This document shows, piece by piece, positions 43,414-52,085 of a DNA stretch of 64,000 nt; position 1 is the stretch's first letter; every line of letters starts with the position of its first letter. The notes under the pieces are model-generated. The model did no database searches. It was not told the origin of the DNA and was given only the letters and a program-made list of their open reading frames with translations. The DNA is from Actinomadura sp. WMMA1423 (GTDB taxonomy: Bacteria > Actinomycetota > Actinomycetes > Streptosporangiales > Streptosporangiaceae). The DNA lies in assembly GCF_006547145.1 (NCBI RefSeq), contig NZ_CP041244.1, forward strand, positions 3,720,001 to 3,784,000, read 5' to 3'. A program made the translations under genes and the position numbers.

Positions 43414-45375
43414 ATGAGCCAGCGCACCCACGAGCACGTCGACGAGCGGACGGCCCGCAAGGTGGCCGAGGAGGCCCGCGAGAGCGAATGGCGGCTGCCG
43501 AGCTTCGGCAAGCAGCTGTTCCTCGGCGACCTCCGCCTCGATCTGGTCCACCCGCATCCCCGTCCGCCGGACGACCAGCGGGCGAAGGGCGAGGAGTTCC
43601 TCGCCCGGCTCTCGCGGTTCTGCGCCGCCGAGGTCGACCCGGCGCGGATCGAGCGGGAGGCGCGCATCCCGGACGAGGTCGTGCGGGGCCTGCGCGACCT
43701 CGGCGCGCTCGGCATGAAGATCCCCGAGAAGTACGGCGGGCTCGGGCTCAGCCAACTCTACTACGGCCGCGCGCTGATGCTCGTCGGGTCGGTCAGCCCG
43801 GCGCTCGGCGCGCTGCTGTCGGCGCACCAGTCGATCGGCGTCCCGCAGCCGGTCAAGATGTTCGGCACCCGCGAGCAGAAGGACGCGTGGCTGCCGCGCT
43901 GCGCCCGGGAGGTCAGCGCGTTCCTGCTCACCGAGCCCGACGTCGGGTCCGACCCGGCGCGGCTGGGCGCCACCGCCGTGCCGGACGGCGACGACTACGT
44001 CCTCAACGGCGTCAAGCTGTGGACGACCAACGGCGTCGTGGCCGACCTCGTCGTGGTGATGGCGCGCGTGCCGAAGTCGGAAGGGCACCGGGGCGGCATC
44101 TCGGCGTTCATCGTGGACATGGACTCGCCCGGCATCACCGTCGAGAACCGCAACGCGTTCATGGGGCTGCGCGGCATCGAGAACGGCGTCACGCGGTTCC
44201 ACGACGTGCGCGTCCCGAAGGCGAACCTGATCGGCGCGGAGGGCGCGGGCCTGAAGATCGCGCTGACCACCCTCAACACCGGCCGGCTGTCGCTGCCCGC
44301 GATCTGCGCCGCGGGCGGCAAGTGGGCCGCCGGGATCGCGCGGCAGTGGTCGAGGGAGCGGGTGCAGTGGGGCCGGCCGGTCGGGGGGCACGAGGCCGTC
44401 GCCACCAAGATCGCGTTCATCGCGGCGACCGCGTACGCGATGGAGGCGATGCTCGACCTGTCCGGCCAGCTCGCCGACGACGAGCGGGGCGACGTCCGGA
44501 TCGAGGCGGCCCTGGCCAAGCTGTGGTCGTCGGAGATGGCGTGCCGCGTCGCCGACGAGCTGGTGCAGCTGCGCGGCGGCCGCGGCTACGAGACGGCCGA
44601 GTCGCTCGCGGCGCGCGGCGAGCGCGGCGTGCCCGCCGAGCAGCTGCTGCGCGACCTGCGCATCAACCGGATCTTCGAGGGCTCCAGCGAGATCATGCAC
44701 CTGCTGATCGCCCGCGAGGCCGTCGACGCGCACCTGTCGGTGGCCGGCGACATCATCGACCCGGAGGCCTCCACCGGGGCGAAGGCACGGGCCGCGGCGA
44801 AGGCGGGCGGATTCTACGCGCGCTGGCTGCCGACGCTCGTCACCGGCGCCGGGCACCGCCCGAACGCCTACGCCGAGTTCGGCCCGCTGGCCCGGCACCT
44901 GCGGTACGTGGAGCGGGCGTCCCGCAAGCTGGCCCGGTCGACCTTCTACGCGGCGGGGCGCTGGCAGGGCGGCCTTGAGTACCGGCAGGGGTTCCTCGGC
45001 CGCATGGTCGACATCGGCGCCGAGCTGTTCGCGATGAGCGCGGTCTGCGTGCGCGCCCACGCCGACGCGTCCGCCGAGGGGCCGCTCGCGAGCACGGGCG
45101 CGGACGGCGCGGGGGCCGCGACGGCGCCCGGGAAGTCCGCGCTGCTGCTCGCCGACGCGTTCTGCCGGCAGGCGCGCGTCCGCGTCGAGGAGCTGTTCGA
45201 CGGGCTGTGGCGCAACACCGACGCGACGGACGTCAGGCTCGCGCGGGCCGTCCTCGCCGGCGACTTCGCCTGGATCGAGGAGGGCGTCCTGGACCCGTCC
45301 ATCCCGGGGCCGTGGATCGCGCCGTCGGAGCCCGGCCCGAGCGAGCGGGAGGACGTCCACCGGACCATCGGCTGA
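43414..45375 (+). CDS. Acyl-CoA dehydrogenase with C-terminal extension
   Basis: The 653-residue FAD enzyme introduces a trans-2 double bond in acyl-CoA. It has FLLTEPDVGSDPARLGATAV (FAD and substrate), VKLWTTNGVVADLVVVMARV, RGGRGYETAESLAARGERG and the catalytic glutamate in RIFEGSSEIMHLLI. Beyond residue about 440 there is an extra domain as in VLCAD/ACAD9-type enzymes. ATG 43414 starts a run without good upstream signal. It is divergent from the sigma gene. Fatty-acid breakdown is likely. Confidence 0.92.
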   Translation: MSQRTHEHVDERTARKVAEEARESEWRLPSFGKQLFLGDLRLDLVHPHPRPPDDQRAKGEEFLARLSRFCAAEVDPARIEREARIPDEVVRGLRDLGALGMKIPEKYGGLGLSQLYYGRALMLVGSVSPALGALLSAHQSIGVPQPVKMFGTREQKDAWLPRCAREVSAFLLTEPDVGSDPARLGATAVPDGDDYVLNGVKLWTTNGVVADLVVVMARVPKSEGHRGGISAFIVDMDSPGITVENRNAFMGLRGIENGVTRFHDVRVPKANLIGAEGAGLKIALTTLNTGRLSLPAICAAGGKWAAGIARQWSRERVQWGRPVGGHEAVATKIAFIAATAYAMEAMLDLSGQLADDERGDVRIEAALAKLWSSEMACRVADELVQLRGGRGYETAESLAARGERGVPAEQLLRDLRINRIFEGSSEIMHLLIAREAVDAHLSVAGDIIDPEASTGAKARAAAKAGGFYARWLPTLVTGAGHRPNAYAEFGPLARHLRYVERASRKLARSTFYAAGRWQGGLEYRQGFLGRMVDIGAELFAMSAVCVRAHADASAEGPLASTGADGAGAATAPGKSALLLADAFCRQARVRVEELFDGLWRNTDATDVRLARAVLAGDFAWIEEGVLDPSIPGPWIAPSEPGPSEREDVHRTIG

Positions 45376-45535
45376 ACCGCGGGAGGGCGTCCCGCCGACG
45401 CGGGGGCGTCCGGCGCCGGCGCGGGGATAGACTGACCCGACCTTCGCGCCAGAGATCGAACCGTCCCGAGCGGACAGGGGATAAGGTCCGGCGAACGAGA
45501 AGCCGAACGCCAACGCACCCAGCGAGCGGGAAGTA

Positions 45536-46357
45536 ATGCAGCCATCCGGTCAGAAGAAGTCCATCGCAGGCACCCTCCTCAACCTCGTCGGCAGCGGCCC
45601 GAAGAAGGCCGGACCGGCCGCCGGGCCCGCCCCTGACGGGGACGTCGTCCAGCCCGCCGCGGGCGAGGGCGCGCTGGAGAACCACCTGGGCGGGGACGAG
45701 GCCCGCAACTACCGCAAGTACGAGTTCGAGACCGTCGCCCCGCACGTCGGCCGCTCCATGCTGGAGGTCGGCTCCGGCCTCGGGCACTTCTCCGAGCAGT
45801 TCGCCGGGCGCCTCGACTACCTCGTCGCCAGCGACAACGACCCGTACTGCGTCGCCGAGCTGCGCAAGCGCCACGAGGGCAACGACGACGTCGAGGTCAT
45901 CGACCTGGCGCTGCCCGCCGACATCAAGATCCGGCGCAAGGTCGACACCGTCGTGATGATGAACGTCCTGGAGCACATCAAGGACGACGTCCAGGCGCTG
46001 CGCGACCTCGCCGCCGTGACCGAGCCCGGCGGCCGCATCGTCATCTGGGTGCCCGGCTACATGCAGCTCTACGGCGACTTCGACCGCAAGGTGGGGCACG
46101 TCACCCGGTACACCCCGGCGACGCTGGAGGCTTCGGTCCGCGAGGCCGGGCTCGTCCCCGAGGTGCTCAAGCCGATCAACTTCCTGGGCGGGATCGCCTG
46201 GTGGTTCGCGGTCCGCCGCGGCGGCGCCGGCTACCCCGACCCGAAGCTCGTCAAGATCTACGACCGGACGGTCGTGCCGCTCACCCGCACGATCGAGCGC
46301 TTCGTCAAGCCGCCGTTCGGCCAGACGGTCTTCTGCGTCGCGCGCGTCCCGCGCTGA
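45536..46357 (+). CDS. Class I SAM-dependent methyltransferase
   Basis: The 273-residue protein has a variable N-terminal 55 residues and then motif I LEVGSGLGHFSEQF, an acidic SDNDPYCVAEL after strand 2, VVMMNVLEHIKDD, and PGGRIVIWVPGYMQLY. The pattern is of small-molecule or lipid methyltransferases of the Methyltransf_11/23 group. A strong terminator follows at 46377. No neighbour hints at its substrate; the hydrophobic C-terminal stretch (FLGGIAWWFAVRRGG) suggests membrane proximity. Confidence 0.87.
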   Translation: MQPSGQKKSIAGTLLNLVGSGPKKAGPAAGPAPDGDVVQPAAGEGALENHLGGDEARNYRKYEFETVAPHVGRSMLEVGSGLGHFSEQFAGRLDYLVASDNDPYCVAELRKRHEGNDDVEVIDLALPADIKIRRKVDTVVMMNVLEHIKDDVQALRDLAAVTEPGGRIVIWVPGYMQLYGDFDRKVGHVTRYTPATLEASVREAGLVPEVLKPINFLGGIAWWFAVRRGGAGYPDPKLVKIYDRTVVPLTRTIERFVKPPFGQTVFCVARVPR

Positions 46358-46376
46358 CGCCGCGCCTCTCGCGCGC

Positions 46377-46420
46377 ACGGGGACGGGTCACGGGAAACGA
46401 TCCGTCCCCGTCGTTTTTTT
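46377..46420 (+). terminator. Rho-independent terminator after the methyltransferase
   Basis: Arms acggggacgg (46377-46386) and ccgtccccgt (46402-46411) pair perfectly and are followed by cg and seven T bases (46414-46420). This is the clearest intrinsic terminator in the window. Confidence 0.9.
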
Positions 46421-46672
46421 CCTGACCGGAACATGGTATGTCCCGCGCCCGGTCCCGGCCCGGGACCGCAAGACTGTGCAGTGGCCGGACGGGGTCCCGG
46501 TCCGCCTCTCCGGGCGGAGAAGCACCGCCTGCTTCCGCGGGCCTCGGCTTCGAAGGGCCAGCCACGAAGTTCCCGTGTGGTCCGACGGTTCGCGGTGGGG
46601 AATCCGGGAGGGGAGGTTCCCCGCCGTGAATCAGACGAGGGCGCGCCTCGCGCGCGCGACCGGGGGCGCGGC
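46421..46672. other. Gene-free stretch between terminator and LAL stop
   Basis: About 250 bases between the terminator and the stop codon of the convergent LAL regulator hold no credible gene, repeat or promoter that I can support. An antisense open frame runs across the whole LAL gene from here but is a shadow. Confidence 0.5.
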
Positions 46673-49546
46673 TCAGGCGCCGACCTTCGGGGTGGCGAAC
46701 AGGGCCATCCGGTGCGCGGTCGCGGCGGCCTCCCCGCGGCTCGCCACCTCCAGCTTGCCGAGGATGTTCGACACGTGGACGCTGACCGTCTTCACCGAGA
46801 TGAACAGCTCCTCGGCGATGTCGCGGTTGCTGCGGCCCTCGGCGACCAGGCGCAGCACCTCGAACTCGCGGGGCGTCAGCCCGAGCGGCGCGGACGCCTC
46901 ACCGCGGCGCGGCATCCGGGTGCGGCGCCGCAGGTCGGCGATCTTCTCCGCGAGCGGCCGGGCGCCCAGCCCGTCCGCGAGTTCCGTGGCGGTGCACAGC
47001 ATGGCCGTGGCGGCCTCGTGGTCGCCGGCCGCGAGCGCGGCCTCCGCCGCGCGGGACAGGGCCCGCGCCCGGTAGTAGGGGTTGCCGAGCGCCTCCCACC
47101 CCGCCGCGGCCTCCTCCCAGGCGGCCCGGTCGAGGATGCCGCGCGCCCGCGCCAGCTCGGCGGCGAACGTGAGGCAGTGCGCGTGCTGGAGCGGGCCGCT
47201 CGTCCCGAGCCCGGCGGCGCGCTTCTCCAGCCTGCGCAGGCGGTCCTCGGCGGCGGCGCCCAGCTCGGCGCAGGACGCCGCGCCGACGATCAGCGCGGGC
47301 CACGCGTAGCGGGCGTCGTCCGGCATGTCGGTCTGTTCGAGGACGGGCTCCAGCGCCTCCAGCGCGGCGACGGGACGCTCCCGGGCGAAGGCGATGTTCG
47401 CCTCCAGCCAGAGGGTGCTGAAGTAGTCCTGCGTCTTGCGCCACTTCAGCCTGAGCTTCATGATCTCGCGCGACTTGGCGAGCTGCTCCTCGGCCGCCGC
47501 GATGTCGCCGCGCACCAGCGCCACCCAACCGGAGAGCACGAGCAGGGAGGTGCGGGTCGTGATGGCCGGGTCCTGCTCCATGGCGTGGTTCATCACGGCC
47601 ATGGCCTCGTCCCAGCGGCCGAGCGAGACCAGCGGCTCCGCCTGGTTGATGGACAGGAACGTGCCCTGGGTGCGGGCCACGCCGTACTCGCGGGCCAGTT
47701 CCGTGCCGCGCCCGGCGACGGCGGCGGCCTCCTCGTGGCGCCCGGCGCCCTCGAGGAAGTGCGACCGGATCACGTGGTAGCGGAGCAGCACCCGGTGGTC
47801 GCCGCTGCGCTCGGCGCTGTCCCGGACCGCGTTGAGGCTCGCCTCGTCCTCGTAGTCGATGTGGGCGCAGAACAGCGTGATCAGCGCCTCGGCCTCCGCG
47901 ACGGGGTCGCCGAGGGCGCGCGCGATGGACAGCGATTCCAGCGCCGACTCGCGAGCCTCCTCCATGGAGGTCGTGATGCGCACGTAGTTGCCCAGCGTGG
48001 ACAGCGCCCGCGCGCGCAGGATGGTCGGCGGCTCCTCCGGCAGCGACTCCACGGCGGCGCGCAGGTCCTCGACGAAGCCGGGGCGCGCCATCTGGTAGCG
48101 CATCCGGCCGCGCAGTTCGAGCAGCGCCGCCCAGCGGGCGGTGTCGCGCTCGCCGTCGGCGGCCTCGATCTCCTTCAGCGCGGCGGTGACGAGCTTGATG
48201 CCGCGGTCGTACTCGCCCGCGTGCTCGGCGGCGGTCGCCGCGCCCTCCAGGACCGTGACGTGGTCGGCGCCGATGCGCTCCGCCGCGTCGGGGACCTTGT
48301 CCCACAGCTGGAGGACGCGTTCGAGCATCGCCAGGCACTCGGCGTAGGCGACCGCCTTGCGGGCCTCCCTGGCGGCGCGCCAGGACGCGACCAGCGCCCA
48401 CGTGCTGTCGTGGGCCTGCATCCAGTGGTAGCTCAGCTCGACCCAGAGCCGTCCGGCCGGGACGAGCCCGGGCTCCTTCTCCAGGGCCTCGGCGTAGCGG
48501 GTGTGGAGGCGCGTGTACTCGCCCGGCAGCAGGTCGTCGTGGACGGCCTCGCGGATCAGGGCGTGCCGGAACGCGTAGCCGTCGCCGTCCACCACCAGGA
48601 CGTTCGCGGCGACGGCGGGCCGCAGGACGCGGGTCAGCGCCGCGTCGTCGAGGCCGGACACGACCGCCAGCAGGGCGTGCTCGATGCGCGTGCTGCCGCC
48701 GCTGGCGTCGCGCAGGACGTCCTGCGTCTCCTCCGGCAGCCGCTGGACGCCGGCCAGCAGGAGGTCGCGCAGCGACTCCGGCAGCTCGCACGCCAGCGTG
48801 CCGTCGTCGTCGAGCAGCGCCTCGATGAACAGCGGGTTGCCCTCGCTGCGGGCCTCGATCCGCTCGACGAGGCCGGGCGGCGGGGTCTGACCGAGCAGCT
48901 CGGTGACGAGCGCGGCGACGTCGGGGCGGGCCAGCCGGCCGAGCTCCAGCCGGCGGACGCGTTCGAGCCGCTCCAGCCCGGCGAGCAGCGTGCGCAGCGG
49001 ATGGGTGCGGTGCAGCTCGTCCGACCGGTACGTCATGACGACCAGCAGCGGCGCCGTGCCGAGGTTGCGGATCAGGAAGGCCAGCAGGTCGCGGGTGGAG
49101 CGGTCGGCCCAGTGGGCGTCCTCGATGACCAGCACGACGGGGCCGCGCTCGGCGAGCCGCTCCAGCAGCGCCAGCACGACCTCGAACAGCCGGGCGCGCT
49201 CCTCACCGGACGCCGAGTCGCTCTCCGGCTCCCCGAACTCGGGCAGCAGCCGGGCGAGGGCGCCGGTGTCGCCGCGCGGGACGAGCCCGGCGACGCCGTC
49301 GATGCCGATCTCGCGGACGAGCCCGCGCAGGACGGTGGTGAACGGCGCGAAGGGCAGGCCGTCGGACCCGAGCTCCAGGCAGCCGCCGACCAGCGCCCTG
49401 GCGTCGGCCTGCCGGGCGAACTCCCTGATCAGGCGGGTCTTGCCGAGCCCGGCGTCACCGCCGAGGAGCACGGCGCCCGGTGCGGCGGACAGCGCGTCCC
49501 GCAACCTGCGCAGCTCGGCCGACCTGCCGATCAGGACGGAACTCAT
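46673..49546 (-). CDS. LAL-type (LuxR) transcriptional regulator
   Basis: The 957-residue protein has an N-terminal AAA-like ATPase with Walker A GGDAGLGKTR (about 34-41) and a Walker B in VVLVIEDAHWAD. A long helical TPR-like middle follows (about 390-870). The C-terminal LuxR helix-turn-helix is PREFEVLRLVAEGRSNRDIAEELFISVKTVSVHV. LAL proteins typically activate catabolic or biosynthetic genes after binding a ligand and ATP. ATG 49546 is chosen; GTG 49561 is possible. No adjacent target operon is evident. It is encoded downstream of the second argS on the same strand. Confidence 0.92.
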   Translation of the reverse strand: MSSVLIGRSAELRRLRDALSAAPGAVLLGGDAGLGKTRLIREFARQADARALVGGCLELGSDGLPFAPFTTVLRGLVREIGIDGVAGLVPRGDTGALARLLPEFGEPESDSASGEERARLFEVVLALLERLAERGPVVLVIEDAHWADRSTRDLLAFLIRNLGTAPLLVVMTYRSDELHRTHPLRTLLAGLERLERVRRLELGRLARPDVAALVTELLGQTPPPGLVERIEARSEGNPLFIEALLDDDGTLACELPESLRDLLLAGVQRLPEETQDVLRDASGGSTRIEHALLAVVSGLDDAALTRVLRPAVAANVLVVDGDGYAFRHALIREAVHDDLLPGEYTRLHTRYAEALEKEPGLVPAGRLWVELSYHWMQAHDSTWALVASWRAAREARKAVAYAECLAMLERVLQLWDKVPDAAERIGADHVTVLEGAATAAEHAGEYDRGIKLVTAALKEIEAADGERDTARWAALLELRGRMRYQMARPGFVEDLRAAVESLPEEPPTILRARALSTLGNYVRITTSMEEARESALESLSIARALGDPVAEAEALITLFCAHIDYEDEASLNAVRDSAERSGDHRVLLRYHVIRSHFLEGAGRHEEAAAVAGRGTELAREYGVARTQGTFLSINQAEPLVSLGRWDEAMAVMNHAMEQDPAITTRTSLLVLSGWVALVRGDIAAAEEQLAKSREIMKLRLKWRKTQDYFSTLWLEANIAFARERPVAALEALEPVLEQTDMPDDARYAWPALIVGAASCAELGAAAEDRLRRLEKRAAGLGTSGPLQHAHCLTFAAELARARGILDRAAWEEAAAGWEALGNPYYRARALSRAAEAALAAGDHEAATAMLCTATELADGLGARPLAEKIADLRRRTRMPRRGEASAPLGLTPREFEVLRLVAEGRSNRDIAEELFISVKTVSVHVSNILGKLEVASRGEAAATAHRMALFATPKVGA

Positions 49547-49683
49547 CGCGCGCGCGTTCACGTACCAAGCATGCCAAACAGATCGGACAATCCCATCCGT
49601 ATATCACTCCGTGAGACGCCACTTGCGGCCCCGGCGTCCGGCTCCAGGACCGCCGGCGCCCCAGGACGCCCACGGACGCGAGG

Positions 49684-49715
49684 GGTGGCCGTGGTCCCCC
49701 GATGTCCACGGCCAC
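49684..49715. promoter_or_regulatory. Hairpin upstream of the LAL gene
   Basis: Arms ggtggccgtgg (49684-49694) and ccacggccacc (49705-49715) pair exactly around 10 bases. It lies between the second argS stop and the LAL start, within the 387-base gap 49547-49933, which otherwise holds only the stem-loop at 49789-49842. It could be a terminator or a leader structure. Confidence 0.45.
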
Positions 49716-49788
49716 CGCATGATCAGACGTCCGAGCGTCCGCGAGAGTTCGCGCGACCCGCGAGAAACCGGTTCCCGGAGACGACAAC

Positions 49789-49842
49789 GGGCCGCACGTC
49801 CGCTCCGGTCGCCGGGGAGGCGACCGGAGCGGAGTGCGGCCC
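49789..49842 (-). terminator. Nested stem-loop after the second argS
   Basis: An outer pair gggccgca (49789-49796) with tgcggccc (49835-49842) encloses a perfect 14-bp stem (49800-49813 with 49819-49832). It lies about 90 bases beyond the argS stop on the minus strand. A near-copy lies at 51936-51989, after the core-less ArgRS gene, as part of the same duplicated block. Confidence 0.7.
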
Positions 49843-49933
49843 GTCAGTTGCTCAGGGAGGCCGGGGCCTTCCCGATGTCACGCCCGTCCGGCGCCGGAGC
49901 GGCGGACGAACGCGGTCATGTGATCAGATGCAC

Positions 49934-51730
49934 TCACATCCGATCGGGTGCGGGGATTCCGAGGAGGTCCAGCCCGGTGGCCAGCGTGCGCCACGCGAGC
50001 GCGCACAGAGCCAGCCGGGATTCCCTGGTCTCCTCGTCGACTCCGGCCTTGAGCACCGGGCAGGCCTCGTAGAAGGCCGTGTACAGCGTGGCGAGCTTGA
50101 ACAGGTACTCCGCCAGCCGGTGCGGTTCCGCGGCCGCACCCGCCTGCTCCAGCGTGACGCCGAAGTCCAGCAGGTGCAGCAGCAAGTCCCGCTCCTGCTT
50201 GGTCCCGATCACGATCGGGGCCGTGGCCGACTCCGGCGTCAGCCCGCCCTTGGCGAGGACGGACTGCATCCGGACGCCGGCGTACTGCAGGAAGCCGGCC
50301 GACCTGCCGGTGAACGCGACCATGCGGTCGGGGTCGATCCCGTACTTGCTGTACCGCGGCACGACCAGGTCGGCGAACTTCACGGCGCCCACGGCCTCGG
50401 CGTCGATGAGCGCGTCACGGGTCTCGTCGTCGAACGGCTCGTTACGCGGCCGCCCGTCGACCTGCAGGGCGGCCCGCTCACGCGCCCCGTCCAGCAGGTC
50501 GAGCAGCCCAGGGGCCTTCCCGGACCGGCTCTTCAGCTTCTTGCCGGTCCCGGGGTCGGTCACGAGGCCGATCTTGGCGTGCTCGAGCACGACCCCGTCG
50601 GGCACCCAGCGCGCCTTGCGCGCGATGGCGAACAGCAGCTCGAAGTGCTCCGTCTGCTCGTCCCCCACCACGTAGACCACCCGGTCAGCGCGCACGTCAC
50701 CGATCCGGTGGCGGATCGTGGCGAGATCGCTGGCGGTGTAGTTGAACCCACCATCCCTCTTGCGGATGATGACCACCTTGGGTCCGCCGTCCCGGCCCTT
50801 GAACTCCGGCAGGATGACGCACAGCGCACCCTCGCTGACCACGGCCATGCCGAGCTCGACCAGCTCTTCGACGACCTTGGGGAGGAGCTCGTTGTAGAAG
50901 CTCTCCCCCTTCACGTCGCCGTCGGTGAGCGTGACGCCCAGGCGCTCGTACAACTCGTTGTAGGAGCGCATGGAGTGGTCCACGAGGATCTGCCAGTACC
51001 GCAGCGTCTCCTCGTGGCCGGACTGCAGGGCGACCAGTCGCCGCCGCGCCCGTCCGGCGAACTCCTCGTCCGACCCGAACTTCGCCTGGGCCGCCTTGTA
51101 GAAGCCGCCCGGGTCGGTCATGACCGCATCGGCCCCGGCGGCCGGGCCCCCCTCGAAGTCGAGGAGGTGCTCGATCAGCATGCCGAACGGCGTACCCCAG
51201 TCGCCGATGTGGTTGTCCCGGATCACGTCGTGTCCCAGGAACTCCAGGATCCGGGCGATGGCGTCGCCCACGATCGTCGTACGCAGGTGACCGACGTGCA
51301 TCACCTTCGCGACGTTGGGTGAGGAGTACTCCACCACGACCCGCTGGGGCCGCGTGGCGACGGGCACCAGGAGGCGCCTGTCGGCCGAGATCCGCTGGAT
51401 CTGTTCGGCGATCCACGCGTCACGCAGCGTGAAGTTGATGAACCCGGGACCGCTGACCTGGACGTCCGACACGAGGTCCGACACGAGGCCCGTGGCGTCG
51501 AGCAGATCCACGAGCTCCCGCGCCACGTCCCGAGGGGCGCGACGCAGCCGCTTGGCCAGCGCCATTGCGACGTTGGCCTGCCAGTCCGCGTGGTCCGACG
51601 GCCGGATGAGGGGGTCGGTGCCCGCGTACTCCTCCCCGAAGGCGCTGATCAGCGCCACACGGAGCCGGTCGGCGAGCACCTGCGCCGGCGAGGGGCCGGC
51701 GTAGGGGACCCTGGATTGCGCACGATTCAT
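49934..51730 (-). CDS. argS: Second arginyl-tRNA synthetase, full length
   Basis: The 598-residue protein has the complete ArgRS layout: N-terminal tRNA-binding domain (about 12-112, GPSPAQVLADRLRVAL and DVQVSGPGFINFTLRD), HVGH motif (145-148) in SSPNVAKVMHVGHLRTT, the KLKSRSGKA stretch in place of KMSKS, and anticodon-binding domain ending in PDRM. ATG 51730 is chosen because AGGAG lies 9 bases upstream; an upstream frame runs through the leader and has no homology. A direct repeat encodes VSD-LVSD (about 83-89). It is a second copy beside argS at 34.3 kb. It may be a drug-tolerant or stress-time enzyme. Confidence 0.94.
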   Translation of the reverse strand: MNRAQSRVPYAGPSPAQVLADRLRVALISAFGEEYAGTDPLIRPSDHADWQANVAMALAKRLRRAPRDVARELVDLLDATGLVSDLVSDVQVSGPGFINFTLRDAWIAEQIQRISADRRLLVPVATRPQRVVVEYSSPNVAKVMHVGHLRTTIVGDAIARILEFLGHDVIRDNHIGDWGTPFGMLIEHLLDFEGGPAAGADAVMTDPGGFYKAAQAKFGSDEEFAGRARRRLVALQSGHEETLRYWQILVDHSMRSYNELYERLGVTLTDGDVKGESFYNELLPKVVEELVELGMAVVSEGALCVILPEFKGRDGGPKVVIIRKRDGGFNYTASDLATIRHRIGDVRADRVVYVVGDEQTEHFELLFAIARKARWVPDGVVLEHAKIGLVTDPGTGKKLKSRSGKAPGLLDLLDGARERAALQVDGRPRNEPFDDETRDALIDAEAVGAVKFADLVVPRYSKYGIDPDRMVAFTGRSAGFLQYAGVRMQSVLAKGGLTPESATAPIVIGTKQERDLLLHLLDFGVTLEQAGAAAEPHRLAEYLFKLATLYTAFYEACPVLKAGVDEETRESRLALCALAWRTLATGLDLLGIPAPDRM

Positions 51731-51850
51731 CGCACGTTTCTCCTGTCTGATTTGATCGTTCCGCGGGACTATCCCGCACCTGCTACCGTCCGCGACCGCC
51801 AAGGCGCGGCAACCGGGTTCGCCCCTATGACCTGCCGAACGGGCGACCGG
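51731..51850 (-). repeat. Duplicated leader of argS2 (copy 1)
   Basis: The region from the argS2 start codon upstream matches 52893-53013, upstream of the core-less ArgRS gene, with only scattered substitutions and a two-base gap. Shared landmarks are the AGGAGAA site, the palindrome and a 50-base block (about 51774-51824) with no differences that I can see. It is better conserved than the coding parts. Confidence 0.85.
51763..51777 (-). promoter_or_regulatory. Palindrome in argS2 leader
   Basis: GCGGGA-CTA-TCCCGC is a 6+3+6 palindrome lying 33-47 bases before the start codon. It is the equivalent of the 7+1+7 palindrome at 52925-52939. A regulator binding site or an RNA hairpin are both possible. 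Confidence 0.6.
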
Positions 51851-51875
51851 CGTCCGCCGTCTCGCGCGTGGACCA
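51825..51875 (-). pseudogene. Fossil of the adjacent membrane-protein gene
   Basis: On the minus strand about 16 codons read W-S-TRETADAGR-PFGRS and then TAG. The first part matches residues 4-14 of the intact membrane protein at 52989-53729 (WFTREIADAGR). The last part matches its C-terminus (AGRPSGRS, then TAG). The middle 230 or so codons are missing. The intact gene has the 9-base repeat cgcccggcg near both ends (53008-53016 and 53689-53697), the right place for a deletion by repeat slippage. Confidence 0.75.
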
Positions 51876-51935
51876 GGGCCGGGCGCCCGCCACGGCGCGG
51901 GACCGCGCCGTGGGCCGGTTCCCGGACAAGACGAC

Positions 51936-51989
51936 GGGCCGCACACCCGCTCCGGTCGCCGTGGAAGCGACCGGTGCGGATTGCGGCCC
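51936..51989 (-). terminator. Nested stem-loop after the core-less ArgRS gene
   Basis: An outer pair gggccgca/tgcggccc (51936-51943, 51982-51989) encloses an inner stem (cgctccggtcgcc with gcgaccggtgcgg, one mismatch). It is a near-copy of the structure at 49789-49842, about 100 bases beyond the stop of the core-less ArgRS gene on the minus strand. Confidence 0.65.
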
Positions 51990-52085
51990 GTCAGTTGCTC
52001 GGGGAGGCGGGGGCCTTCCCGTCGTCGCGACCGCCGGAGCGCCGGAGCGCCGGAGCGTCGCGGTCAGGTGACCGGACTGAGTCAC

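Noticed and set aside
46433..51322. A 1629-codon open frame on the plus strand
   Set aside because: It is antisense to the LAL and argS2 genes, has low-complexity arginine/glycine/glutamine composition, and arises from GC-rich codon bias. The minus-strand genes have clear domains.
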